Below are positions 26,888 through 36,083 of a DNA stretch of 36,545 nucleotides, piece after piece. Below the pieces are notes generated by a model. It was not told where the DNA came from and ran no database searches. It saw only the letters and a list, made by a program, of their open reading frames with translations. Numbering within the stretch: the stretch's first letter is position 1; each line of letters opens with the position of its first letter. The stretch spans positions 1 through 36,545 of the forward strand of contig CALFRN010000272.1 in assembly GCA_937919085.1 (NCBI GenBank), given 5' to 3'. The translations under genes and the position numbers were made by a program. The stretch comes from an uncultured Reyranella sp. (lineage in GTDB: Bacteria; Pseudomonadota; Alphaproteobacteria; Reyranellales; Reyranellaceae).

Positions 26888-28525
26888 ATGGGGTTGCTTG
26901 CAGCCGGACCATGGTCGGGATACGGATCAGGTGAAAGGGCCGGTTTCCCGGAAAGTGACTGGACCAGTTTGAAAGCCCGCTCCCATCGCTCTCGCCGCGT
27001 CCCACCGCTCGGCATCGCCCTCGATCCCGCGAGCCCGCTGCCGCTGCACCGCCAGATCGGCGAGCAGGTGCGCCGCGCCATCCTCGAAGGCCGGCTGAAA
27101 CCCGGCACGCGCCTGCCGTCGTCGCGCCTGCTGGCCCAGGACCTCGACTGTTCGCGTGGCACGGTGGTGCTGGCCCTCGATCAGCTCGTGGCCGAGGGCT
27201 ACGTCGTGGGTCAGCCGGGCTCGGCCATGACGGTGGCAGCCAACCTGCCCGACGAGATGTTGTATGCGCCGCGCACGCCGGTGCCTTTGGAATCGCCTCA
27301 GCCCACTCGACCGACGGTCGCGAGGCGCGCCCGTGCGCTGCTGGCCGCCAGCCCGCCGATCGCCTCGGACGCCCTGGCGCTGGCCTTTCCGACCAGCCAG
27401 CCCGACCGTGACGCGTTTCCCTTCGCGCTGTGGGCCAAGCTGCTGGAGCGCGAATGGCGGCGGCCGTCGGCGGAAGCGGCCGCCGCGCATCCGTTCGGTC
27501 ATTCGGGGCTGCGCGAGGCGGTCGCGGCCTATCTCGGCATGGCGCGCGGTTTCACCTGCGAGGCACGCGAAGTCGTCATCACCACCGGCATCCGGCATGG
27601 GCTGGCGCTCTTTGCCGAGGTGGCGCTCGACGCCGGCGACGCGGCCTGGATCGAGGAGCCGGGTTTTGTCGGCGTCCGCGATGCGTTGGCGGCGGCGTCC
27701 GTCCGCGCGGTGCCGGTGCGCATCGATGCGGCAGGCTTTCCGCCCGAAGCGGCGCAGGTCGCGGCGCCCGAGGCGCGCCTCGCGGTCGTGGCGCCCGCCC
27801 ATCATTTTCCGCTGGGCGCCGTGCTCGGCCTGCAGCGCCGGCTAAAACTCCTGAGCTGGGCCGAGCGTCATAAGGGCTGGATCGCCGAGGACGATTTCGA
27901 CGGCGAGTACCGTTATAGCGGCCGGCCACTGGCGCCGCTGCGCGCGCTCGACCGCTCCGGCCGCGTCGCCTACTTCAGCAGCTTCTCCAAGCTGCTGTTC
28001 CCGGCGCTGCGTCTCAGCTTCCTCGTCCTGCCGGCCTCTCTCGTCGACGTGACGGAACGGTTGATGGACAGGGTCTCCGTGCGCGCGCCGCTGATGGCGC
28101 AGGGTGCGCTGGCGCGGTTCATCGCCGATGGCCATCTCGCGTCGCACCTGCGCCGCACGCGTCAGCTTTATGCCGGCCGGCGCGAGGCCCTCCTGGCGGC
28201 GGCGGAGCGGCATCTCGGCGGCCTGCTGACGATCGAGCCGGATCCCGGCGGCATGCACCTGATCGCGCTTCCCGTCGGCGCTCTCGCGAAATCGTTCGAC
28301 GATGTCGCGGTGACGGCGGCGGCGGCTGCCGCGGGGCTGGTCGTCCAGCCGCTGTCGGTCTGCTACGCGGGCAGGTCGAAGCGGCACGGGCTCATCCTGG
28401 GCTATGCCGGGACACCCGAACCGGAGATCGAACCCGCCATCCGGAAACTGCGGCGGGTGCTCGACGGTCTCGTCCGGCCGCCGACAAAGCGGTCCCGGCT
28501 TTACAAAAAGCCGGCGCTCGATTAG
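26888..28525 (+). CDS. MocR-type regulator (GntR HTH plus aminotransferase-like domain)
   Basis: Protein of 545 residues from the first ATG; a TTG at 26969 gives a 518-residue version and is attractive because it leaves room for two operator-like palindromes and the divergent promoters. Neither start has a strong ribosome-binding site. A GntR-type winged helix (PLHRQIGEQVRRAILEGRLKPGTRLPSSR onward, about residues 52-120) is fused to a fold-type I aminotransferase domain with the PLP lysine at K368 in SSFSKLLFPALR (numbering from 26888). Such proteins sense PLP or an amine and control an adjacent gene. The partner is the PPOX-family gene on the other strand. The C-terminal tail is basic. Confidence 0.88.
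   Translation: MGLLAAGPWSGYGSGERAGFPESDWTSLKARSHRSRRVPPLGIALDPASPLPLHRQIGEQVRRAILEGRLKPGTRLPSSRLLAQDLDCSRGTVVLALDQLVAEGYVVGQPGSAMTVAANLPDEMLYAPRTPVPLESPQPTRPTVARRARALLAASPPIASDALALAFPTSQPDRDAFPFALWAKLLEREWRRPSAEAAAAHPFGHSGLREAVAAYLGMARGFTCEAREVVITTGIRHGLALFAEVALDAGDAAWIEEPGFVGVRDALAAASVRAVPVRIDAAGFPPEAAQVAAPEARLAVVAPAHHFPLGAVLGLQRRLKLLSWAERHKGWIAEDDFDGEYRYSGRPLAPLRALDRSGRVAYFSSFSKLLFPALRLSFLVLPASLVDVTERLMDRVSVRAPLMAQGALARFIADGHLASHLRRTRQLYAGRREALLAAAERHLGGLLTIEPDPGGMHLIALPVGALAKSFDDVAVTAAAAAAGLVVQPLSVCYAGRSKRHGLILGYAGTPEPEIEPAIRKLRRVLDGLVRPPTKRSRLYKKPALD
26907..26968. promoter_or_regulatory. Two operator-like palindromes sharing GGACCA
   Basis: GACCATGGTC (26907-26916) is a perfect 10-bp palindrome and ACTGGACCAGT (26958-26968) a perfect 5-1-5 palindrome. 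Both contain GGACCA, at 26906 and 26961, which are 55 bp apart, near five helix turns. They lie between the flavoprotein gene and the later start of the MocR gene, where a dimeric MocR would be expected to bind. The functional link is inferred. Confidence 0.45.
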
Positions 28526-28554
28526 GTGTCTCGCCATGTCGCGCTTCGTCAAAA

Positions 28555-28591
28555 CCCCGACCACCAAAAAAACCACCACCGATGGTCGGGG
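28555..28591. terminator. Hairpin after the MocR gene
   Basis: CCCCGACCA and TGGTCGGGG form a perfect 9-bp stem with a 19-nt loop, 30 nt after the MocR stop. No T run follows on the plus strand, but TTTT follows on the minus strand. It may act as a terminator in either direction; its strength is uncertain. Confidence 0.45.
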
Positions 28592-28613
28592 GGCGAGGGA
28601 GCGCGCGAATTGA

Positions 28614-29762
<1,149 letters not shown>

Positions 29763-29877
29763 GCCCCCCGGACGCGCGGGAGGCGACCTCGCTCCACCAC
29801 ATCGCGCTGCCGCCCAGCAGGGCGGGGCGCTCGCTGTCGTGGATGCATGCAGCCCGTGCGGGCACTGCCAGCATTAT

Positions 29878-29900
29878 CACAGGTGGGCGCTCAACCTGTG
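29878..29900 (+). terminator. Hairpin after asd
   Basis: CACAGGT and ACCTGTG form a perfect 7-bp stem with a 9-nt loop, 115 nt after the asd stop; the following bases are TTACAACATTT, a weak T-rich stretch. A possible terminator for asd. Confidence 0.4.
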
Positions 29901-29921
29901 TTACAACATTTGTCTCAACCT

Positions 29922-29947
29922 AGTGTGACACCTTGGGGTGTGACACC
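29922..29947. repeat. Tandem 11-bp palindromes between convergent genes
   Basis: GGTGTGACACC (29937-29947) is a perfect 5-1-5 palindrome; AGTGTGACACC (29922-29932), 15 bp upstream, differs by one base. Together they also fold as one hairpin (ACACC-TTGG-GGTGT, then one mismatch and four more pairs). A looser copy, GTGTTACAAC, lies at 29898. The site falls between the 3' ends of asd and the dehalogenase-like gene, so it may be a two-sided terminator rather than an operator. Confidence 0.5.
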
Positions 29948-29965
29948 GGAAGGCCGACGGCAGGA

Positions 29966-30700
29966 TTACGCCCAGCCGCCGGCGTGCGGCAGGACGTGGC
30001 CGGTGATGAAGCCGGCGCCGTCGGAGCACAGGAAGCAGATCGCCGCGCCGAGCTCGTCGGACTTGCCGAGGCGGCCGAGCGGGATCTGCGCCGTCATCTT
30101 GGCCATCGCGTCGCGGTTGGCCAGCAGGGCCGGCGGGAAGTAGTCGGGGTTCTCGACATAGTTCGAGCCCACGGCATTCACCGTGATGCCGTCGTGGCCC
30201 AGCTCCCGGGCGAGCGAGGAGACGAGGCCATTGGCCGCGGCCCGCGCCGAGACATAGGGCGCGTAGTTGGCGATGCCGCGCAGCGGTGCCGCCGACGACA
30301 CGAACACGATGCGCCCCGACTTGCGCTTGCGCATCGACGGCGCCACCAGCTGGGCGAGGTGGAAGGGCACCACCGCCATCGCCTCGAGGGCGTTGCGGTA
30401 GTCTTCCAGGCGGGCTTCGCCCAGCGGCGCGCGCAGGGCGGGAAAGGCGTCGTTGTTGACCAGGGCGTCGATGTGGCCGTGCCGCTTCAGCGCCAGTTCG
30501 ACCATCGTGGCGGGTTCGATGGCCGACAGCGCATGCGCGCCCTGGAACTGGGTCTCGTACTTGCGCCGCGCGCTGGGCGCCTCGAAGGCGGGATCGTGCG
30601 CCAGCACGGTGGCGCCCTGGGCCAGCGCCACGCGGGTCGTGCCGTAGCCGGCGAACTTCTCGACGTTGGTGATCAGGATCACCCGGTCTTTCAGCAGCAT
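29966..30700 (-). CDS. SDR-fold protein with halohydrin dehalogenase signatures
   Basis: Protein of 244 residues from the ATG at 30700, with AGAGGAA before it. It is an SDR fold, but the glycine-rich NAD(P) motif is missing. In its place is TNVEKFAG: T11-x4-F16-x-G18, the halide-site signature of halohydrin dehalogenases. The catalytic set is S136-x12-Y149-x3-R153, again the dehalogenase pattern, with Arg replacing the Lys of true SDR dehydrogenases. The line with HheC-type proteins is visible also at LAHDPAF, VNNDAF and KRKSG. These enzymes expel halide from vicinal haloalcohols to form epoxides, or open epoxides with anions. Substrate unknown. Its ATG lies 25 bp from the ubiE start on the other strand. 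Confidence 0.85.
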   Translation of the reverse strand: MLLKDRVILITNVEKFAGYGTTRVALAQGATVLAHDPAFEAPSARRKYETQFQGAHALSAIEPATMVELALKRHGHIDALVNNDAFPALRAPLGEARLEDYRNALEAMAVVPFHLAQLVAPSMRKRKSGRIVFVSSAAPLRGIANYAPYVSARAAANGLVSSLARELGHDGITVNAVGSNYVENPDYFPPALLANRDAMAKMTAQIPLGRLGKSDELGAAICFLCSDGAGFITGHVLPHAGGWA

Positions 30701-30725
30701 GGCGATTCCTCTAGGTTGCGGCCCC

Positions 30726-31529
30726 ATGAGCCGAGCCTCCCCCGACACCCCCGATCCTAGCGCGTCCGAGCCGGCGGCACAGGCATCCTTCGGCTTCAAG
30801 GACGTTCCGGCGGCCGAAAAGGCCGGAATGGTGCGCCAGGTCTTCGAAAGCGTGGCGCCGCGCTACGACCTGATGAACGACCTGATGTCGGGCGGCGTTC
30901 ACCGGCTGTGGAAGAACACCCTGGTCGATGTCGTGAACCCCCGTCCGGGCGAAAAGTTCCTCGACGTGGCCGGTGGTACCGGCGACATCGCCTTCCGCCT
31001 GCTGTCCCGCCAAACTGGGGGCAAGAGCGGCGAACCGGCCGACGTCACGGTCTGCGACATCAATCCGGCGATGCTGGCGGTGGGCCGCGACCGCGCCGTC
31101 GATCGCGGCCTGCTGCAGGGTCTCACCTGGACCACCGGCGATGCCGAGGCGCTGCCGTTTCCGGATCGCTCGTTCGACGGCTACACGATCGCCTTCGGCC
31201 TGCGCAACGTCACCGACATCGACAAGGCGCTGGCCGAGGCGCATCGCGTGTTGAAGCCGGGTGGCCGGTTTTATTGCCTGGAGTTCAGCAAGATGACGTC
31301 GGCGCCGCTCGGCCGCGTCTACGATGCCTATTCGGAACGGGCGCTGCCGTTCTTCGGTCGTCTCGTCGCCCGGGACGCCGAGTCCTACCGCTATCTGCAC
31401 GAGAGCATCCGCCGCTTTCCGCCGCAGCGCGAGCTGGCGCGGCGGCTCGGCCGCGCCGGGTTCGCCAATGTCGCCTGGCGCGACATGACGCTGGGCGTCG
31501 TGGCCCTGCACAGCGCCTGGCGGATCTAG
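30726..31529 (+). CDS. ubiE: UbiE C-methyltransferase (ubiquinone/menaquinone)
   Basis: Protein of 267 residues. It carries out the SAM-dependent C-methylation step of ubiquinone (and menaquinone) synthesis. The SAM motif FLDVAGGTGDIAFRLL is at about 78-93, the second motif around GDAEALPFPDRSFD (about 138-151), and the UbiE mark FGLRNVTDIDKAL (about 156-168) follows. The tail GVVALHSAWRI is typical. The TAG stop is directly followed by the ubiB ATG, so the two are coupled. The usual alphaproteobacterial divergent neighbour is mutM; here it is the dehalogenase-like gene with only 25 bp between starts. Confidence 0.97.
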   Translation: MSRASPDTPDPSASEPAAQASFGFKDVPAAEKAGMVRQVFESVAPRYDLMNDLMSGGVHRLWKNTLVDVVNPRPGEKFLDVAGGTGDIAFRLLSRQTGGKSGEPADVTVCDINPAMLAVGRDRAVDRGLLQGLTWTTGDAEALPFPDRSFDGYTIAFGLRNVTDIDKALAEAHRVLKPGGRFYCLEFSKMTSAPLGRVYDAYSERALPFFGRLVARDAESYRYLHESIRRFPPQRELARRLGRAGFANVAWRDMTLGVVALHSAWRI

Positions 31530-33071
31530 ATGCTGCGCGCCCTTCGCAACAGCTGGCGCCTGATGCGCATGGCCCTGAGCTTTGCGCGGCACGACGCGCT
31601 GTTTCCGCTCGAGACCCTGCGCATCGCGCCGGCGCTGGTGGCCTGGGCGCGGCTGTTCGCCCGCCGTCGCGATCCGCGCCGTCCGGGCGAGCGGCTGGCG
31701 GCGGCGCTACAGGACATGGGCCCATCCTTCATCAAGCTCGGCCAGGCGCTGTCGACCCGCGCCGACCTGTTGAGCGAGGGCGTCGCCGCCGATCTAGCCA
31801 GCCTGCAGGACCATCTGCCGGCATTCTCCGGCGCCGAGGCCCGACGCACCGTCGAGCGCGAACTCGGCCAGCCGGTCGAGGCGCTGTTTTCCAGTTTCGA
31901 CGACGTGCCGGTGGCGGCCGCCTCGATCGCCCAGGTGCATTTCGCGGTGACAACCGATGGCCGCGACGTTGCCGTGAAAGTGCTGCGGCCGGGCATCGAG
32001 AAGGCCTTCGAACGCGACCTCGATCTCTTCTACTGGATGGCTGCGCTGGTCGAGCGCACGCAGCCGCGGTTCCGGCGCCTGAAGCCGGTCGATTCGGTGC
32101 GTGCCTTCGCCGACGTGGTGCGGATCGAGATGGACCTTCGCATGGAGGCGGCGGCGGCCGAGGAACTGGGCGAGAACTTCGCCGACGATCCGGGCTACCG
32201 TGCGCCCACGATCGACTGGGATCGCACCGCCGAGCGGGTGCTGACGCTGGAGCGGATTGACGGTATTCCGATCGGCGACCGTGACGCCATCGTGGCGGCC
32301 GGCCATGACGCCGACGCCATCATGAAGACCTGCGCCGAGGCGTTCTTCTATCAGGTATTTCGCGACGGCTTCTTTCATGCCGACATGCATGGCGGCAACG
32401 CTTTCGTCGATCGCAAGGGCTGCATCGTGCCGGTCGATTTCGGCATCATGGGCCGGGTCGACGAGGACACGCGCGGCTACCTCGCCGAGCTCCTGGTCGC
32501 CTTCCTGCGGCGCGACTATCGGGCCGTCGCCGAAGTCCAGTTCCGCGCCGGCTATGTGCCGCCGAACCAGTCGCTGGAGACTTTCGCCCAGGCCTGCCGG
32601 TCGATCGGCGAGCCGATCTTCGGCAAGCCGAGCCACGACATCTCGATCGCGCGGTTTCTTGCCCAGCTGCTGCGCGTCACCGAACAGTTCGAGATGGCAG
32701 TGCAGCCGCAGCTGCTGCTGCTGCAGAAAACCATGCTGATGGCCGAGGGCATGGGCACCAAGCTCAATCCCAAGGTCAATATCTGGGAGTTGGCGCGGCC
32801 GCTGATCGAGGAGTGGATGCGCACGCATTTTGGGCCGCGCGCCACCGTCGAACGCACCACGGGCGAACTCGTCCGGGCGCTGAGGCGCCTGCCGCGTCTG
32901 ATCGACAGCCTGCATCTCGTAGCCGAACGCGAGCGCCGCATCGCCGAACGTGCCACCGCACCGCCGCTGCCGGTGCCCGGCCGGCTGTGGCCACGCGCCG
33001 GTTTCGCCGAGGTGGTGGCTGTCCTCGCCCTCGTTGCCGCCATCTTCGCCGCCGCGGCCGCCTGGTACTAG
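31530..33071 (+). CDS. ubiB: UbiB protein kinase-like factor of ubiquinone biosynthesis
   Basis: Protein of 513 residues with the atypical-kinase ADCK/UbiB fold. The N-terminal extension ends in the KxGQ motif (K69-L-G-Q72 in FIKLGQALSTRADL); an Ala-rich loop (PVAAASIAQVHFAV) replaces the glycine loop; the late VDFGIMGR supplies the DFG-like Asp. A C-terminal hydrophobic segment (about 490-511) anchors it to the membrane. It is needed for ubiquinone synthesis, possibly by ATP-driven lipid extraction. It begins immediately after ubiE, and the TSUP gene follows by 3 nt. Confidence 0.96.
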   Translation: MLRALRNSWRLMRMALSFARHDALFPLETLRIAPALVAWARLFARRRDPRRPGERLAAALQDMGPSFIKLGQALSTRADLLSEGVAADLASLQDHLPAFSGAEARRTVERELGQPVEALFSSFDDVPVAAASIAQVHFAVTTDGRDVAVKVLRPGIEKAFERDLDLFYWMAALVERTQPRFRRLKPVDSVRAFADVVRIEMDLRMEAAAAEELGENFADDPGYRAPTIDWDRTAERVLTLERIDGIPIGDRDAIVAAGHDADAIMKTCAEAFFYQVFRDGFFHADMHGGNAFVDRKGCIVPVDFGIMGRVDEDTRGYLAELLVAFLRRDYRAVAEVQFRAGYVPPNQSLETFAQACRSIGEPIFGKPSHDISIARFLAQLLRVTEQFEMAVQPQLLLLQKTMLMAEGMGTKLNPKVNIWELARPLIEEWMRTHFGPRATVERTTGELVRALRRLPRLIDSLHLVAERERRIAERATAPPLPVPGRLWPRAGFAEVVAVLALVAAIFAAAAAWY

Positions 33072-33074
33072 GCG

Positions 33075-33815
33075 GTGACGCCGCAGGAAATCGCCTTTGG
33101 GCTTGCCGTCTTCCTGCTGGCTGGCACCGTCAAGGGCCTGGTCGGGCTGGGCCTTCCGACCATCGTGATCGCGCTCACCACGCTTGTCCTGCCGCTGCCT
33201 GAAGCGATCGCCCTGATCGCCCTGCCGACCATCTTCACCAATGTCTGGCAGGCCGCGATCGGCGGCAAGTTCCTGATCATCGTGCGCCGGCAATGGCCGC
33301 TGATCGTACCGCTGATGATCCTGCTCTGCCTCACCATGTGGCTGATCGGGCAGCGCGGCCCGAACTGGGCGTTCCTGGTGCTGGCGGCGGTGCTGGTCGC
33401 CTACAGCGGGCTTGGGTTGCTGCGCATCCGGCTCCACATCCACGCCGACCTGGAAAAGCCGCTGGCGCCGGTGATCGGCGTGGTTTCCGGGTTCGTGGCT
33501 GGCCTGATCGGCGTGCCGATCATTCCGCTGATGCCCTACCTGCAGGGGCTGGACATCAAGCCGGCCGAGCTGGTGCAGACGCTGGGCGTCGTACTGTGCG
33601 CCACCTCGCTCACGCTCGCCGCCTCGCTGCTCTTCTTCGGCTTGCTCGACGGGCCGCGCGCCCTCGTGTCCGCGGCGGCCGTGGTGCCGGCTCTTGCCGG
33701 CATGTGGGCCGGCCAGCGGATCCGCCAGCGCCTCTCGGTGGAGCAGTTCCGCCTGGCCGTGTACTGGGCACTGTTGCTGACGGGGCTCTACACTTTCGCC
33801 AGCCGCCTGTTGTGA
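33075..33815 (+). CDS. TSUP (TauE/SafE) family membrane exporter
   Basis: Protein of 246 residues starting with GTG 3 nt after the ubiB stop. Eight hydrophobic segments are visible in two similar halves, the first starting GLAVFLLAGTVKGLVGLGLP, the second GVVSGFVAGLIGVPIIPLMPY, matching the two-repeat TSUP fold with the conserved GxxKGxxGxGxP-type element in each half. The family exports sulfite or organosulfonates, or moves other anions. The substrate cannot be read from the sequence. Its place inside the ubiB-coaBC block is not the usual order, so it may be an insertion. Confidence 0.85.
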   Translation: MTPQEIAFGLAVFLLAGTVKGLVGLGLPTIVIALTTLVLPLPEAIALIALPTIFTNVWQAAIGGKFLIIVRRQWPLIVPLMILLCLTMWLIGQRGPNWAFLVLAAVLVAYSGLGLLRIRLHIHADLEKPLAPVIGVVSGFVAGLIGVPIIPLMPYLQGLDIKPAELVQTLGVVLCATSLTLAASLLFFGLLDGPRALVSAAAVVPALAGMWAGQRIRQRLSVEQFRLAVYWALLLTGLYTFASRLL

Positions 33816-33828
33816 TAGTCTTTCCGGC

Positions 33829-35055
33829 ATGTTGCAGGGCAAGCGGATACTGCTGATCGTCGCGGGCGGCATTGCCGCCTTCAAGGCGCTCGAACTGATC
33901 CGGCGCCTGCGCGAGCGCGGCGCGGCGGTGCGCTGCATCCTCACCGAAGCCGGCGCCAGGTTCGTGACCCCGCTGTCGCTCCAGGCCTTGTCGGAGGATC
34001 GGGTCTACACCGACATGTTCTCGCTGACCGACGAGAGCGAGATGGGCCACATCCAGCTCTCGCGCGATGCCGACCTGCTGGTCGTGGTGCCGGCGACCGC
34101 TAATATCCTGGCGCGCATGGCTGGCGGCCTCGCCGATGATCTTGCCGCCACCGTGTTGCTGGCCACCGACAAGCCCGTCCTTGCCGCACCCGCGATGAAC
34201 GTGCGCATGTGGACCCACGCCGCGACGGTTGCCAACGTCGAGATCCTGAAGACGCGCGGCGTCACCTTCGTCGGCCCCAACGACGGCGCCATGGCCTGCA
34301 ACGAGCATGGCCCCGGCCGCATGTCGGAGCCGGAAGAGATCGTCGCCGCCATCGAGTCGATGCTGGCCACAAACCGACCGCTGGCGGGAAAGCGGGCGCT
34401 GGTGACCAGCGGTCCGACGCGCGAGGCGATCGATCCGGTGCGCTACATCTCCAACCATTCCTCGGGCAAGCAGGGCCATGCGATCGCCACCGCGCTCGCG
34501 CGCCTGGGCGCCGAGGTCACACTGGTGAGCGGCCCTGTCGCCGTGGTCGATCCGCCGGGAGTACGCACGATCCATGTCGATTCCGCCGACCAGATGCTGG
34601 CCGCCTGCCTTGCTGCCGGCGCCGTCGACATCGCGGTCTGTGCGGCGGCCGTTGCCGACTGGAAGGTGACCGCGCCGTCGGGCGCCAAGATCAAGAAGAA
34701 GGTGGGCGCCCAGCCGCCGCCCCTCGAGCTTTCGCCCAACCCGGACATCCTGGCGACGCTGTCGAAGCCCGGTCCGCGGCGCCCGGCGCTGGTGGTGGGC
34801 TTTGCTGCCGAGACCGAGAACCTGGTGGCCAATGCGATCGACAAGCGCGTCCGCAAGGGCTGCGACTGGATCGTGGCCAACGACGTATCGCCGGCCATCG
34901 GCACCTTCGGTGGCGAACGCAATACCGTCCATCTGATAAGCACCGTGGGCGTCGAGAACTGGCCGACGCTCACCAAGGGCGAGGTCGCCGGTCGCCTCGC
35001 CGCGCGCATGGCGCTTCACCTGGCCGGCCCGCGATCGGCGGCAGCAGCGGAGTAG
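33829..35055 (+). CDS. coaBC: Bifunctional CoaBC (phosphopantothenoylcysteine synthase/decarboxylase)
   Basis: Protein of 408 residues. CoaB joins cysteine to phosphopantothenate; CoaC decarboxylates the product, giving phosphopantetheine for coenzyme A. The CoaC half (about 1-180) shows the catalytic His74 in MGHIQL, the FMN/PAMN motif PAMNVRMW (121-128) and Cys157 in [13 protein letters not shown]. The CoaB half shows [24 protein letters not shown] with Asn209 and the KIKKK segment near 284-288. A short gap of 13 nt follows the TSUP gene. Confidence 0.98.
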   Translation: MLQGKRILLIVAGGIAAFKALELIRRLRERGAAVRCILTEAGARFVTPLSLQALSEDRVYTDMFSLTDESEMGHIQLSRDADLLVVVPATANILARMAGGLADDLAATVLLATDKPVLAAPAMNVRMWTHAATVANVEILKTRGVTFVGPNDGAMACNEHGPGRMSEPEEIVAAIESMLATNRPLAGKRALVTSGPTREAIDPVRYISNHSSGKQGHAIATALARLGAEVTLVSGPVAVVDPPGVRTIHVDSADQMLAACLAAGAVDIAVCAAAVADWKVTAPSGAKIKKKVGAQPPPLELSPNPDILATLSKPGPRRPALVVGFAAETENLVANAIDKRVRKGCDWIVANDVSPAIGTFGGERNTVHLISTVGVENWPTLTKGEVAGRLAARMALHLAGPRSAAAAE

Positions 35056-35062
35056 CGGTCAT

Positions 35063-35560
35063 ATGAACGGTGTCGAAAGCGTCGAGATCGAGGTGGTGCG
35101 GCTGCCGCACGGGCGGGACCTCGCGCTGCCCGACTATGCGACCGCCGCCGCCGCCGGCGCCGATCTCCTGGCCGCCATAGAGGGCGAGATCGAACTGGGG
35201 CCGCTCGAACGGAAAATCGTCCCGACCGGGATTTCGCTGGCGCTGCCGGTGGGTTTCGAAGCCCAGGTTCGGCCGCGGTCCGGCCTGGCAGCCAAGAACG
35301 GGATCACCGTGGCCAACGCGCCGGGCACCATCGACGCCGACTATCGCGGTGAAGTCGGGGTGATCCTGATCAATCTCAGCCGCGAGCCGTTCAAGATCAC
35401 CCGCGGCATGCGAATTGCACAATTGGTCATTGCCCGGCATGCCCGGGCAATCTGGCGGGAAGTCGGCGAACTCGATGGGACGGCGCGCGGGACGGGTGGT
35501 TTTGGATCGACCGGCGTGACGACAGCCGATGAGACCACGGGGGCGGTACGGAGAGCCTGA
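35063..35560 (+). CDS. dut: Deoxyuridine triphosphatase (dUTPase)
   Basis: Protein of 165 residues. It hydrolyses dUTP to dUMP and pyrophosphate, keeping uracil out of DNA and supplying thymidylate synthesis. All five motifs of the trimeric family are present: AGADL (31-35), PRSGLA (71-76), [11 protein letters not shown] (88-98) with the catalytic Asp91, RGMRIAQLV (114-122) and the Gly-rich GTGGFGSTG (143-151). It lies 7 nt after coaBC. The Rrf2-like gene starts 13 nt downstream if the start at 35574 is right; an upstream ATG at 35529 would overlap this gene by 32 nt. Confidence 0.98.
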   Translation: MNGVESVEIEVVRLPHGRDLALPDYATAAAAGADLLAAIEGEIELGPLERKIVPTGISLALPVGFEAQVRPRSGLAAKNGITVANAPGTIDADYRGEVGVILINLSREPFKITRGMRIAQLVIARHARAIWREVGELDGTARGTGGFGSTGVTTADETTGAVRRA

Positions 35561-35573
35561 GGGGAAACCGAGG

Positions 35574-36032
35574 ATGCCGCGGCTCAGCAAGAAGACGATG
35601 TTTGCCCTTGAGGCGGTGCTCGACGTGGCCTTCCATGTTGGCGAGCATCCGGTGCGCAGTGGCGACATCACCGAGCGCCAGCGCATTCCCAGACGCTACC
35701 TCGAACAGGTCCTGCAGCATCTGGTGCGCGCCGGCATCCTGTCGGGCAAGCGCGGCCCCAGGGGTGGCTATCGCCTTGGCCGCGACCGGACGCTGATCAC
35801 CCTGGGCGAAGTCGTGCGCGTCGTGCGCAATCTCGAGGCCGAAAGCGAACCCAGCGACCCCTCGGTCGGCTCGCCGCTCGCCCATGAGGTGGTGTGGCCG
35901 GTGTGGGAAAGACTGCGCGAGGGCATGATGGCGCAGCTCGACGGCATTTCGATTGACGATCTCTGCCGTCAGGCGCGAGACAAGGGACTCGATGTCCCGC
36001 CCAATCCGCAGGCGGGCCAAGTCGTCCCCTGA
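35574..36032 (+). CDS. Rrf2-family regulator without cluster cysteines
   Basis: Protein of 152 residues from the ATG at 35574, with GAGGGGA about 10 nt before it; an overlapping start at 35529 would add 15 residues. The N-terminal winged helix has LSKKTMFALEAVLDVAFHVG, RIPRRYLEQVLQHLVRAGIL and the wing KRGPRGGYRLGR, which fit Rrf2. IscR-type proteins have three cysteines that bind a 2Fe-2S cluster; this one has a single Cys in DDLCRQ near the C-terminus, so it is unlikely to hold the cluster in the usual way. CymR-like ligand or partner sensing is possible. It may regulate the nucleotide or CoA genes beside it, but no operator was identified. Confidence 0.87.
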   Translation: MPRLSKKTMFALEAVLDVAFHVGEHPVRSGDITERQRIPRRYLEQVLQHLVRAGILSGKRGPRGGYRLGRDRTLITLGEVVRVVRNLEAESEPSDPSVGSPLAHEVVWPVWERLREGMMAQLDGISIDDLCRQARDKGLDVPPNPQAGQVVP

Positions 36033-36083
36033 AGCATCCTGCGCTATGCTCGTCCGTCACCGAATGAACGGAGGAGCAGGACG

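Noticed and set aside
28536-28613. 25-residue frame beginning MSRFVKTPTTKK after the MocR gene
   Set aside because: No ribosome-binding site, and it overlaps the hairpin at 28555; more likely untranslated.
31794-33944. Long minus-strand frame antisense to ubiB and the TSUP gene
   Set aside because: It covers two clearly coding sense genes and has no domain or start signal.
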